Origin: Hymenobacter tibetensis
Lineage (GTDB): Bacteria; Bacteroidota; Bacteroidia; Cytophagales; Hymenobacteraceae
Direction of reading: 5' to 3'
Assembly (NCBI RefSeq): GCF_022827545.1
Contig: NZ_CP094670.1
Coordinates: 67,838 to 131,837, forward strand
DNA length: 64,000 nucleotides
Notes under the pieces: generated by a model
Database searches by the model: none
Seen by the model: the letters and a program-made list of their open reading frames with translations, nothing else
What the model was told of the DNA's origin: nothing
Part shown: piece by piece, positions 10,257-18,252 of the stretch
Layout of the letters: each line of letters starts with the position of its first letter
Position numbering within the stretch: the stretch's first letter is position 1
Program-made: the position numbers and the translations under genes

Positions 10257-10297
10257 ACATGCAGCAGGCTACTCGTTGGTAGCAGCCTGCTGCATGT
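10257..10297. terminator. Hairpin terminator after SusD
   Basis: Perfect 14-base arms (10257-10270 and 10284-10297) with a 13-base loop begin immediately after the SusD stop codon. There is no long T-run, so termination may be partial, allowing lower read-through into the downstream enzyme genes. Confidence 0.65.
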
Positions 10298-10406
10298 CTT
10301 AGCTTCGAGGCTGAAGCAAATCCTTCTAGCTCTGCTTGGGCTCTAAGTGAGGAGCCAGGTCCGAGGTCCGGCAAGCAACGGTACATTACTGGCAATAATC
10401 GCAGTG

Positions 10407-10437
10407 CGCTACGGCCGGCGTGCTGCCGGCCGTAGCG
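10407..10437. repeat. GC-rich inverted repeat
   Basis: Arms 10407-10419 and 10425-10437 pair perfectly (13 bp) around a 5-base loop. It lies between the SusD terminator and the GH35 remnant. It may be a second terminator or a relic of the rearrangement that removed the front of the GH35 gene; no T-tail follows. Confidence 0.5.
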
Positions 10438-10465
10438 AAACGTGCTATCTGCAATAGGCAAGGTA

Positions 10466-10764
10466 GTTCCTCCCACCAACGCCCCGGTTATCCGGCGCGG
10501 CAGCTTCACCCTAAGCAAGCTCGCCGATACCTATTTCGACGTGAGCCAGTGAGGCAAAGGAGTGGCTTAACGGCCCCAACTTGGGCCGCTACTGGGAAAT
10601 CGGCCCTCAGCAACCCCTGCACGTGCCGGCGGAGTGGCTGCAGAAAGGAGCCAACGAAGTAGTAGTGCTGGAAATGCTTGAGCCCCAGCAAGACAAGTTG
10701 GTGGGCGTGGAAAACCCATTCTGGAAGTAGTAAAAACCGACGGCGAAGTCCGCCGCACCAATTA
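10466..10764 (+). pseudogene. Remnant of a GH35 beta-galactosidase (C-terminal end only)
   Basis: No open frame spans this stretch, but three frames read together give the C-terminal jelly-roll of a GH35 beta-galactosidase. 10499-10549 reads GSFTLSKLADTYFDVSQ, followed by TGA where the family has Trp. From 10563 a shifted frame reads WLNGPNLGRYWEIGPQQ and continues LHVPAEWLQKGANEVVVLEM. Near 10710 one A appears to be missing from an A-run, after which a third frame reads KPILEVVKTDGEVRRTN and stops at 10764. So there is one nonsense codon, two frameshifts and complete loss of the catalytic N-terminal part. The match to the family tail (WGKGxVWLNGxxLGRYWxIGPQQTL) comes from memory of the family, not a search. 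It lies between SusD and the GH2 gene, where a living GH35 gene would fit a galactan-side-chain pathway. Confidence 0.8.
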
Positions 10765-10891
10765 AACTTGAAGATCCTACCCCGTTTTCTTCCGGAAGCG
10801 GGGCGCGTGTTCCTTCAACTGCTCATCTGGCACCCCTCTCTCGGAAGAGGTGTGTAGGGGCTACTTACTTTCTTACACCAAGTCGGACTCA

Positions 10892-12712
10892 ATGAATTCT
10901 CATTCCTCGAAAGCAAGGATATACAGTGTACTGCTAGCGCTGCTAAGCTTCAGTTGGGGCCAAACGGTTGCTCAAACGGCCAGCCTTATCACCAACATCG
11001 ACCACCGGGCTACCACTAGCCTGAATGGGAAGTGGAAAATCATCGTCGACCCCTACGAAACGGGCTTCTTCAGCTACCGCATGACCGAAGACCCGAACGG
11101 CTTCTTCAAAGACCGCAAGGCCAAGGATGCCACGGAACTGGTCGAGTACAACTTCGATATGTCCGATGAGCTGTATGTGCCTTCCGACTGGAACTCGCAG
11201 CGGGAGGATTTGAAGCTCTACGAAGGCACTATCTGGTATAAGAAGGCCTTTGACTACGCCAAGAAAGCCGCCACCAACCGCGTGTTTGTGCACTTTGGCG
11301 CCGTCAACTACGATGCGCATGTGTACCTCAACGGCAAGAAAATCGGCCGCCACGTAGGGGGCTTTACGCCATTCAACATGGAAGTCACGGACCTGCTGCA
11401 GGAGAAAGGCAACTTTCTAGTGGTGAAGGCCGACGACAAGCGCCTAAAGGAAGCCGTGCCTACGCCCAACACCGACTGGTGGAACTACGGCGGCATCACC
11501 CGCGACGTGAAGCTGGTGGAAGTGCCCGCCACCTTTGTGGAAGACTACACCGTGCAACTCGCCAAAGGCAGCCTCAACAAGCTGGATGTGTGGGTGAAAA
11601 CCAACGGCACCAGCCCCCAACCCGTCACGGTCAGCATTCCGGAAGCCAAGGTGAAGCTCTCCGGCACCCCCGACGCCAGCGGCATGGTGAAGCTGACGAG
11701 CAATGCCAAACTTAAACTATGGTCGCCGGAGAGTCCGAAGCTGTACAAGGTGCAGATTACGAGCGGCAGCGAAACTGTGGAAGATGAAATTGGCTTCCGC
11801 AGCATCGAAACCAAAGGCGCTGATATTCTGCTCAATAAGAAACCGGTGCTGCTCAAAGGCATCTGCATTCACGAAGAAATGCCGACCCGGGGCGCCCGCG
11901 CCTACAGCATGGAAGACGCCCAAACCCTGCTCGGCTGGGCCAAGGAACTAGGTTGCAACTACGTGCGCCTAGCGCACTACCCGCACAACGAAAACATGAC
12001 CCGCCTGGCCGACAAGATGGGCCTCATGGTGTGGTCGGAAATTCCGGTGTACTGGACCATCGATTGGGCTAATCCGGCTACGCTGGCTAATGCCAAGCAG
12101 CAGCTTACCGAGATGATTACGCGGGACAAAAACAAGGCGTCGGTGGTGCTTTGGTCGATGGCCAATGAAACACCGCTCAGCGACAGCCGCCTCAACTTCC
12201 TGAAGAGCCAGATCGAAACGGCCCGCCAGCTCGACAATACCCGCCTGATAACGGCTGCGCTGGAAGTGCACAACGCCACCGAAAACACCATGATGATTGA
12301 CGACCCGCTGGGCCAGTACCTCGACGTGCTCGGCTGCAACGAGTACATCGGGTGGTACAGCCGCAAAATCGAGGACTGCGACAACATAACCTGGAAAACC
12401 ACCTACGACAAGCCCCTTATCATCAGCGAAACCGGCGCCGACTGCGTGGCGGGTATGCACGGTGCAGCCACGGCCCGCTTCACCGAGGAGTTCCAGGACA
12501 ACTTCTACCAGCACCAACTGGCCATGATCAAGCGCATTCCTTTCCTGCGCGGCGTCACCCCTTGGATCCTGGCCGATTTCCGCTCACCCCGCCGCCCCCT
12601 ACCCGGTATTCAGGACTATTGGAACCGCAAAGGCCTGATTTCCGACCGTGGCGAACGAAAAAAGGCGTTCTACACCCTCCAGAAGTTCTACGCAGACTGG
12701 AAGCTGAAGTAA
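10892..12712 (+). CDS. GH2 beta-glucuronidase
   Basis: Secreted retaining glycoside hydrolase with the three-domain GH2 layout: sugar-binding jelly roll (about 30-215, with NTDWWNYGGITRDVKLVEV), Ig-like middle domain (about 216-315) and TIM barrel (about 316-600). Acid/base Glu426 sits in SMANETP and nucleophile Glu513 in IISETGAD. The barrel ends TPWILADFRSPRR, and an N-x-K motif (Asn578, Lys580 in WNRKG) lies where glucuronidases bind the uronic-acid carboxylate. That makes beta-glucuronidase more likely than beta-galactosidase. The start at 10892 was chosen because a signal peptide follows it (MNSHSSKARIYSVLLALLSF); an upstream in-frame start adds residues without signal character. The neighbours suggest it trims glucuronic acid from pectin or arabinogalactan side chains. 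Confidence 0.88.
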   Translation: MNSHSSKARIYSVLLALLSFSWGQTVAQTASLITNIDHRATTSLNGKWKIIVDPYETGFFSYRMTEDPNGFFKDRKAKDATELVEYNFDMSDELYVPSDWNSQREDLKLYEGTIWYKKAFDYAKKAATNRVFVHFGAVNYDAHVYLNGKKIGRHVGGFTPFNMEVTDLLQEKGNFLVVKADDKRLKEAVPTPNTDWWNYGGITRDVKLVEVPATFVEDYTVQLAKGSLNKLDVWVKTNGTSPQPVTVSIPEAKVKLSGTPDASGMVKLTSNAKLKLWSPESPKLYKVQITSGSETVEDEIGFRSIETKGADILLNKKPVLLKGICIHEEMPTRGARAYSMEDAQTLLGWAKELGCNYVRLAHYPHNENMTRLADKMGLMVWSEIPVYWTIDWANPATLANAKQQLTEMITRDKNKASVVLWSMANETPLSDSRLNFLKSQIETARQLDNTRLITAALEVHNATENTMMIDDPLGQYLDVLGCNEYIGWYSRKIEDCDNITWKTTYDKPLIISETGADCVAGMHGAATARFTEEFQDNFYQHQLAMIKRIPFLRGVTPWILADFRSPRRPLPGIQDYWNRKGLISDRGERKKAFYTLQKFYADWKLK

Positions 12713-12823
12713 AAGTGGCTGAACAGGCAGTAGGCAAAAAACAGTGACGTTCAGGTAGCAACTGGCTACCAATACCATACACTACGTACTGTGCGGCGTC
12801 GGCCGTAGCATCCGGACTTGGGT

Positions 12824-12851
12824 TGCGCCCATCGTAATGGGGATGGGCGCA
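12824..12851. terminator. Weak hairpin between GH2 and GH43
   Basis: Arms 12824-12833 and 12842-12851 pair perfectly (10 bp). There is no T-tail, so this may be an attenuating structure rather than a full terminator. Confidence 0.4.
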
Positions 12852-12969
12852 CTAGGCAGAAAGAAGATGCTGCGCTTCTTCGGAAGGAATGGCTGGGCTG
12901 GCGTGGGAACCTGTCCGGCTAATGGTCGGCGCCGCACATCCGTAGCGTGTAATCAACCTAAATTTTGTG

Positions 12970-13956
12970 ATGCGCATTCGTTTTCTCTTGCCGCTGCTGC
13001 TCAGTAGCTGGCCTATCGTCGCCAGTCAGGCACAACGGTCGTTGCCTGCGGACACCCTGCACGCACCCACCGCCGTGCTGCCCGGCGTGTACGCCGATCC
13101 GCACATTGCCGCCTATGGGCAGACCTACTACTTATACCCCACCACCGACGGGACGGAGGGATGGATGTCGACGGCGTTTACTTGCTGGTCGTCGCCGGAC
13201 CTGAAAACGTGGAAGAAGGAAGGCGTCATCCTCGATTTGCCCCGCGACCTGACCTGGGCTAAAGCCCGCGCCTGGGCGCCAGCCATTGCCACTAAAGGCG
13301 GCAAGTACTATTACTATTATTCGGCCGATGCCAACATTGGCGTGGCCGTAGCCGACAAGCCCACCGGCCCCTTTAAAGATCCGCTAGGCAAGCCCCTGAT
13401 AGCCAAAGGTGCTTTCCAGGGCCAGACAATCGACCCGATGGTGCTGGTGGATGATGACGGAACGGCCTACCTCTACTGGGGACAGGGGCAGTGCCACGTG
13501 GTGAAACTCAACGCCGACATGGTATCCTTCGACCCAGCGGCCGTGGTGGAGTTCAAGCCGCCAGGCTACAACGAGGGCTCGTTCGTGTTCAAGCGCCAAG
13601 GTAAGTACTACCTGATGTGGAGCGAGTACGACACCCGCGACCCGCGCTACTCCGTGGCCTACGCCACGGCCACCTCACCAATGGGCCCGTTCACGAAAGC
13701 CGAGAAAAACCCGGTGCTGAAGGGCAAAGGCGTGGTGAAAGGCGCCGGCCACCACTCGGTGTTGCAAGTGCCCGGCACCGACCAATGGGTGATGGCCTAT
13801 CACCGCTTCCGTATCCCGGGCGGCAACGGCTACAACCGCGAAACCTGCCTTTCGCCCATGCGCTTCGACGCCCAAGGCAACATCCTGCCAGTCGATGTTT
13901 TCGAGGTCGTAAAGCCCACCAGAATCAAGCGTCCGGCTTCGTCAGTTCGGCCCTAA
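12970..13956 (+). CDS. GH43 family glycosidase (arabinofuranosidase/xylosidase-like)
   Basis: Secreted five-bladed beta-propeller hydrolase of family 43, usually removing arabinose, xylose or galactose from plant polysaccharide. The catalytic triad is visible: general base Asp43 (GVYADPHI), pKa-modulating Asp155 (QTIDPMVLVDDDG) and general acid Glu202 (YNEGSFVFK); a late His lies in GHHSVLQV. A signal peptide covers residues 1-21. A GTG directly precedes the ATG at 12970; the ATG was preferred. The protein (328 aa) is a single catalytic domain with no carbohydrate-binding module. In this locus it would remove arabinan or arabinogalactan side chains of RG-I, which is inference from context. 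Confidence 0.88.
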   Translation: MRIRFLLPLLLSSWPIVASQAQRSLPADTLHAPTAVLPGVYADPHIAAYGQTYYLYPTTDGTEGWMSTAFTCWSSPDLKTWKKEGVILDLPRDLTWAKARAWAPAIATKGGKYYYYYSADANIGVAVADKPTGPFKDPLGKPLIAKGAFQGQTIDPMVLVDDDGTAYLYWGQGQCHVVKLNADMVSFDPAAVVEFKPPGYNEGSFVFKRQGKYYLMWSEYDTRDPRYSVAYATATSPMGPFTKAEKNPVLKGKGVVKGAGHHSVLQVPGTDQWVMAYHRFRIPGGNGYNRETCLSPMRFDAQGNILPVDVFEVVKPTRIKRPASSVRP

Positions 13957-14060
13957 CGCCGGAACCCATAATGAAAAGCGAATCACCAGAGTAGCAAGGT
14001 GTCTGCACAACCACACGTCGGCATCCAGCCAGTGAAATTGACACACGCCCCACTTCAGCC

Positions 14061-15227
14061 ATGACAACCTACAAACGCCTGATGGGCATCGCCTTGCTGG
14101 CTGCTGCCGGCCTGCTAAGCACTAGTTGCGCCACCTCCCAGAAAACTGCTGGCTCCAGCGTGCAATTCACGCAGCCCAAGCAAGCCGAAGTGCTGGCGCT
14201 ACTCACCAAAGTAAACGACCACTGGCAGGCTGGGCACCCGGCGCAGGTACGTTCGTTTTGGGACGAGGCCGCCTACCAAACCGGCAACATGGCCGCGTAC
14301 GCCGTGACGAAAAACGAGAAGTACCGCCAGTATGCCGAGGATTGGGCCGTGCACAACCAGTGGAAAGGCGCCACCTCCGACGATAAAGCCAACTGGAAGT
14401 ACAAGTACGGCGAAACGCCTGAATACGTGCTGTTTGGCGATTGGCAGGTGTGCTTCCAAACCTACATCGACCTGTATGCCCTCAAGCCGGAGCCGGAGCG
14501 TATTGCCCGGGCCCGCGAGGTGATGGAGTACGAAATGAGCACTGACCGCAACGACTATTGGTGGTGGGCCGACGGCCTCTACATGGTGATGCCGGTGATG
14601 ACCAAGCTGTACGGCGTAACGAAAAACCCGCAGTACCTGAGCAAGATGCAGGAGTATTTCAGCTATGCCAACAGCATCATGCACGACCCCGAAACCGGCC
14701 TCTACTACCGCGACGCTAAATACGTGTACCCCCAGCACAAGTCGGTGAACGGCAAAAAGGACTTCTGGGCCCGCGGCGACGGGTGGGTACTGGCGGCGCT
14801 GGCCAAAGTGCTTGAAGACCTGCCCCCCAACCACCCAACCCGCGCCGAGTACTTAAGCAAGTACCAGGGGTTAGCGGCTGCCATCAAAACCTCGCAACAG
14901 CCCGAAGGCTACTGGACGCGCAGCCTGCTCGACCCGCAGCACGCCCCCGGCCCGGAAACCAGCGGCACCGCTTTCTATACCTATGGTTTGCTATGGGGCA
15001 TCAACAACGGCGTACTGAAAAAAAGTGAGTACCTGCCGACAGTGCAAAAAGCCTGGCACTACCTCACCACCACGGCCTTACAGCCCGACGGCACCCTCGG
15101 CTACGTGCAGCCCATCGGCGAGAAAGCCATTCCCGGCCAGGTAGTAGACAAGAGCTCGACGTCTAACTTCGGAGTGGGAGCTTTTCTGCTGGCCGCCAGT
15201 GAGATGTACCGCTACCTCGATAAATAG
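14061..15227 (+). CDS. GH105 unsaturated rhamnogalacturonyl/glucuronyl hydrolase lipoprotein
   Basis: Family 105 enzymes hydrate and release the 4,5-unsaturated uronic acid left at the non-reducing end of oligosaccharides by pectate or rhamnogalacturonan lyases. The alpha6/alpha6-barrel shows the expected catalytic Asp171 in WWWADGLYMVMP and the FWARGDGWVLAAL motif. The leader ends in a lipobox (LLSTS-Cys23), so it is membrane-anchored. The 388-aa length is typical. Its presence shows that the organism meets lyase-derived products, although no polysaccharide lyase lies in this window. It is the penultimate enzyme of the plus arm. Confidence 0.9.
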   Translation: MTTYKRLMGIALLAAAGLLSTSCATSQKTAGSSVQFTQPKQAEVLALLTKVNDHWQAGHPAQVRSFWDEAAYQTGNMAAYAVTKNEKYRQYAEDWAVHNQWKGATSDDKANWKYKYGETPEYVLFGDWQVCFQTYIDLYALKPEPERIARAREVMEYEMSTDRNDYWWWADGLYMVMPVMTKLYGVTKNPQYLSKMQEYFSYANSIMHDPETGLYYRDAKYVYPQHKSVNGKKDFWARGDGWVLAALAKVLEDLPPNHPTRAEYLSKYQGLAAAIKTSQQPEGYWTRSLLDPQHAPGPETSGTAFYTYGLLWGINNGVLKKSEYLPTVQKAWHYLTTTALQPDGTLGYVQPIGEKAIPGQVVDKSSTSNFGVGAFLLAASEMYRYLDK

Positions 15228-15463
15228 CATTGCCTGCCCCACGGAAGTTTGTTGCTGCCCTCAGTAAACCGTTACGGCCTCTACGAGTTGGAAACGCCGA
15301 TTTTAGCTCGCAGGCGAAGTAAAGGTGGGTTTATCAGGCGTATCTGCTGACAGTAGCTGTGCTAGAAACGCAAGCCTGAACAAGCAGTTGGGTGTGCTGA
15401 AACCCTTCTGGGCCTGCACAGCCCCCGACTATTCTTACATTCTTACTCCCCACGCGCTACACG

Positions 15464-16465
15464 ATGAAAAACAGGTGGTTGTTGCTGGTAAGCTGTTTGT
15501 CGTTTCCCGTGCTGGCAGTGGCACAGCGAGCAGCGCCGCCAGTTGTCCGGAAGAATATCCCGCTGGATTCCATAGGATTAAGCGACCCGTACATTCTGGC
15601 CGATGTGAAAAGCCGCCAATACTACATGACGGGCACGGGCGGGCTGTTGTGGAAGAGTCCTGATTTGAAGCGGTGGGAAGGCCCGTACCAAGTAGCCAAG
15701 CCCGATCCACGTTCTTGGATGGGCCCCAAGCCCATGATCTGGGCCGCAGAAATCCATTCGTTCAAAGGCAAGTATTACTATTTCGCCACGTTCACCAACC
15801 GCGACCTGAAAGTGGACACCGTACAGGGAGTTGCGCTGGAACGGCGAGCCAGCCACGTCTTGGCCAGCAACACGGCCGAAGGGCCCTACACCCCACTCAA
15901 CGGCGCGAATTACTTGCCGGCCAACAAGCTCACCCTGGATGGGACCTTCTGGATCGACAAAAACGGGAAGCCCTATTTGATCTATTGCCATGAGTGGCTA
16001 CAAATCTTGGATGGGACCATCGAGAAGATAGCGCTGAAGCCCGATTTGAGTGGCACGCTAGGAACCGGCAAGGTGTTGTTTCGCGCCAGCGAATCGCCTT
16101 GGAGCCGGGAGAAAGACAAAAACGGCCAAGACCGCCCCAACAAAGTAACTGATGGCCCGTGGTTGTTCCGCACCACAACCGGGCGGCTGGGTATGCTCTG
16201 GACCAGTTGGGTGTATGACGTGTACACCCAAGGGGTGGCCTACTCCCAAAACGGCACCCTGGATGGCCCCTGGGTGCAAGAGAAACAGCCGCTCACCCCG
16301 CCCAACTACGGCCACGGCATGCTGTTCCGCACCTTTGATGGCAAGTGGCTGATGTCCGTTCACAGCCACAAAGATATCAACGGCAAGTACCGCCGTATCC
16401 CGCACCTGTTCGAAGTGGATTTGTCGGGTGATAAGCTGGTGTTGGGCAAGCCATACCGGCCCTAA
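15464..16465 (+). CDS. GH43-like glycosidase with Asp at the acid position
   Basis: Secreted beta-propeller hydrolase of the GH43 superfamily (333 aa, signal peptide about 1-20, MKNRWLLLVSCLSFPVLAVA). It keeps the base Asp41 (GLSDPYILAD) and the second Asp159 (TLDGTFWIDKNGKPYL). Where most GH43 proteins have an acid Glu in EGP/EAP, this one reads VTDGPWLFRT with Asp230. I believe some GH43 subfamilies carry this TDGP motif, so it is probably an active subfamily rather than a dead enzyme, but substrate is open. It closes the plus arm of the pectin locus, about 240 bases after GH105, and is followed by a very strong palindrome. Confidence 0.8.
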   Translation: MKNRWLLLVSCLSFPVLAVAQRAAPPVVRKNIPLDSIGLSDPYILADVKSRQYYMTGTGGLLWKSPDLKRWEGPYQVAKPDPRSWMGPKPMIWAAEIHSFKGKYYYFATFTNRDLKVDTVQGVALERRASHVLASNTAEGPYTPLNGANYLPANKLTLDGTFWIDKNGKPYLIYCHEWLQILDGTIEKIALKPDLSGTLGTGKVLFRASESPWSREKDKNGQDRPNKVTDGPWLFRTTTGRLGMLWTSWVYDVYTQGVAYSQNGTLDGPWVQEKQPLTPPNYGHGMLFRTFDGKWLMSVHSHKDINGKYRRIPHLFEVDLSGDKLVLGKPYRP

Positions 16466-16523
16466 AAGCACAGAACAAGTTCAGCCACTGAGGTCGGTGG
16501 AAGCAAACAGTCAGTAACTGGTT

Positions 16524-16577
16524 AACCGGTAAAGCAACAGGGCGGCCCCGCGGGGCCGCCCTGTTGCTTTACCGGTT
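16524..16577. terminator. Perfect 54-bp palindrome, terminator of the pectin locus
   Basis: The half 16524-16550 is an exact reverse complement of 16551-16577: 27 bp with no mismatch and no spacer. It lies 58 bases past the last GH43 gene and 179 bases before the Dabb gene. As RNA it would form an extremely stable stem, and it is not followed by a T-run. The likeliest job is transcription termination of the locus. Confidence 0.7.
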
Positions 16578-16756
16578 TGGCTAAGACCCTTCCGTATCCG
16601 GGCTAGGGGTACACTGAGCAGCAAATGCGTCCCTGGAAAAAAGTAGGTGCGCCCCCTTATTTATGATATTTACCCATATTACTCGCGAATAACTGGATAG
16701 GCATAGCAGCCAACTTCTGTTTAACGCACTTATACTCTCAACATTCTAAACGCTTT

Positions 16757-17086
16757 ATGGACGCCTCACAGCCTCAGCTCTTTGTGCACCACGTTCTGTT
16801 TTACATGCCCGCCACGGCCACCGACGCCGACAAAGCCCAACTGCTGAAAGGACTGCAGAGTATGCAGCGCATTTCTTCCATTAAACAAGCGCATATTGGC
16901 ACCCCAGCCGCCACCACCCGCGACGTAATTGAGCGCAGCTACACCTACTCCTGGTTGTGCCTGTTCGATAGTGCCGCCGATGAGGAGAGCTATCAGGTAG
17001 ACCCCATTCACGACGAGTTTCGCACCCAGTATGCGCAGTATTGGGAGAAGGTTGTGATTTACGATGCCATTGGCCCTTTGTCTTGA
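16757..17086 (+). CDS. Dabb (stress-responsive A/B barrel) domain protein
   Basis: Small cytoplasmic protein (109 aa) of the Dabb ferredoxin-like fold, normally a dimer with a central barrel. Supporting features are the N-terminal strand LFVHHVLFYMP, the helix KAQLLKGLQSM, the strand YTYSWLCLFDSAADEESY, and the ending DPIHDEF followed by a Tyr/Trp-rich strand, all typical of the family. The function of bacterial members is mostly unknown; some are heme- or aldehyde-related. It stands alone, bounded upstream by the 54-bp palindrome and downstream by a hairpin. Confidence 0.85.
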   Translation: MDASQPQLFVHHVLFYMPATATDADKAQLLKGLQSMQRISSIKQAHIGTPAATTRDVIERSYTYSWLCLFDSAADEESYQVDPIHDEFRTQYAQYWEKVVIYDAIGPLS

Positions 17087-17090
17087 GCCT

Positions 17091-17122
17091 GAAAGCGCCG
17101 TGGCTTTTGCTACGGCGCTTTC
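17091..17122 (+). terminator. Hairpin terminator after the Dabb gene
   Basis: Arms 17091-17101 and 17112-17122 pair perfectly (11 bp) around a 10-base loop, starting a few bases past the stop codon. A short pyrimidine-rich tail follows. Confidence 0.7.
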
Positions 17123-17200
17123 CTTGCTACTGGTTGCCTCACGCTGGCCCCGCTAGCACTTCTGCCTTGCCTTCCTGCTTTCGCCTGCCACCCGCGCGCC

Positions 17201-18073
17201 ATGAACAACCAGATTCCGACGTACCAGCTGCACATGTTTGCCCACCACGATGAGGTGGCAACCGAGGTGTTCTGCCCGGAGCCTTGTGCTGGCGGGAGTG
17301 GACGCGCAGCGGCCCCCATCGATCTGCCGTACCGCAGCAACTACTACAAAATCAGCCTTTGCTTGCGCGGAACGGCCGAGCTACAAGTTAATCTGCAAAC
17401 CTCGGTGGTTGGGCCTGGTTGCCTGGTGGTCGTCACGCCTAACATCATCAAGCAGTGGACGCGTATCTCCGACGACTACGAAACGCTGTCGGTGTTTTTC
17501 ACCAGCGACTTTATCACTGCCAACAACGCGCACGTGGGCAAGCTCGGTTTTTTGCTGAACCCGTCGGCGTATGTGCTGCCGCTTACTGACCCGGAAGCGG
17601 AGAACATTGCCGCTTCTTTTCGTTTTCTGCAGCAGAAATACCGCACCCCACACGCCAACCGCCGGGATATTGTCAAAAACATCATCAACGGGCTGCTGTA
17701 CGAAATAAGCGGCCTATACGAGCAGCAACCCGCTCCGCCAGCCGTGGCGCATCCTCGGAGCCAGGGACTAACCACCGAGTTCAAGCAACTGCTCCACACC
17801 CACAGCGCGTCGGCGCGCAGCGTAACGTTCTACGCCGACAAGCTCTGCGTCTCGCCGAAGTACCTAACCGAAATGGTGCGGGAAGTAACCGGCAAAACGG
17901 CCAGCGACCTGATAACCGAAGCCGTAGTCTTGCAAGCCAAAGCGCTATTGCAAACCACCACGCTCCCAATGACTCAGATAGCCAACGAGCTGCACTTCAC
18001 CGACCAGTTTGCTTTCAGCCGGTTTTTCAAGAAGAGCACCGGCCTTTCGCCTACTGCTTACAAGCAAGCGTAG
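17201..18073 (+). CDS. AraC/XylS-family transcriptional regulator
   Basis: DNA-binding regulator with an N-terminal cupin-like effector domain (about 1-165; strands around YYKISLCLRGTAELQVNL) and a C-terminal double helix-turn-helix (about 190-290). The first HTH is in VTFYADKLCVSPKYLTEMVREV, split by the preserved VSPKYL turn, and the second ends with the family signature FAFSRFFKKSTGLSPTAYK. This type (often annotated helix-turn-helix domain protein in Bacteroidota) commonly activates a neighbouring oxidoreductase. The next gene, an NmrA-type reductase 180 bases downstream on the same strand, is the natural candidate target. Confidence 0.88.
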   Translation: MNNQIPTYQLHMFAHHDEVATEVFCPEPCAGGSGRAAAPIDLPYRSNYYKISLCLRGTAELQVNLQTSVVGPGCLVVVTPNIIKQWTRISDDYETLSVFFTSDFITANNAHVGKLGFLLNPSAYVLPLTDPEAENIAASFRFLQQKYRTPHANRRDIVKNIINGLLYEISGLYEQQPAPPAVAHPRSQGLTTEFKQLLHTHSASARSVTFYADKLCVSPKYLTEMVREVTGKTASDLITEAVVLQAKALLQTTTLPMTQIANELHFTDQFAFSRFFKKSTGLSPTAYKQA

Positions 18074-18252
18074 CGCTGGCAGTTCCCGCCATTTAGCCAA
18101 ACTCTACCGTCTTCTGGCCATGTCGCTCGTGCGGGCCAGCGAGGAACTTTGCTCATACAATAGCAGGTGCTCCACTACTTGCTCATCGGCCGTGCAGCAG
18201 GTGGCGGAGGGTGCTATTGCAGCGTTTTGTTCCACTTGATAAGACTGTTTGT

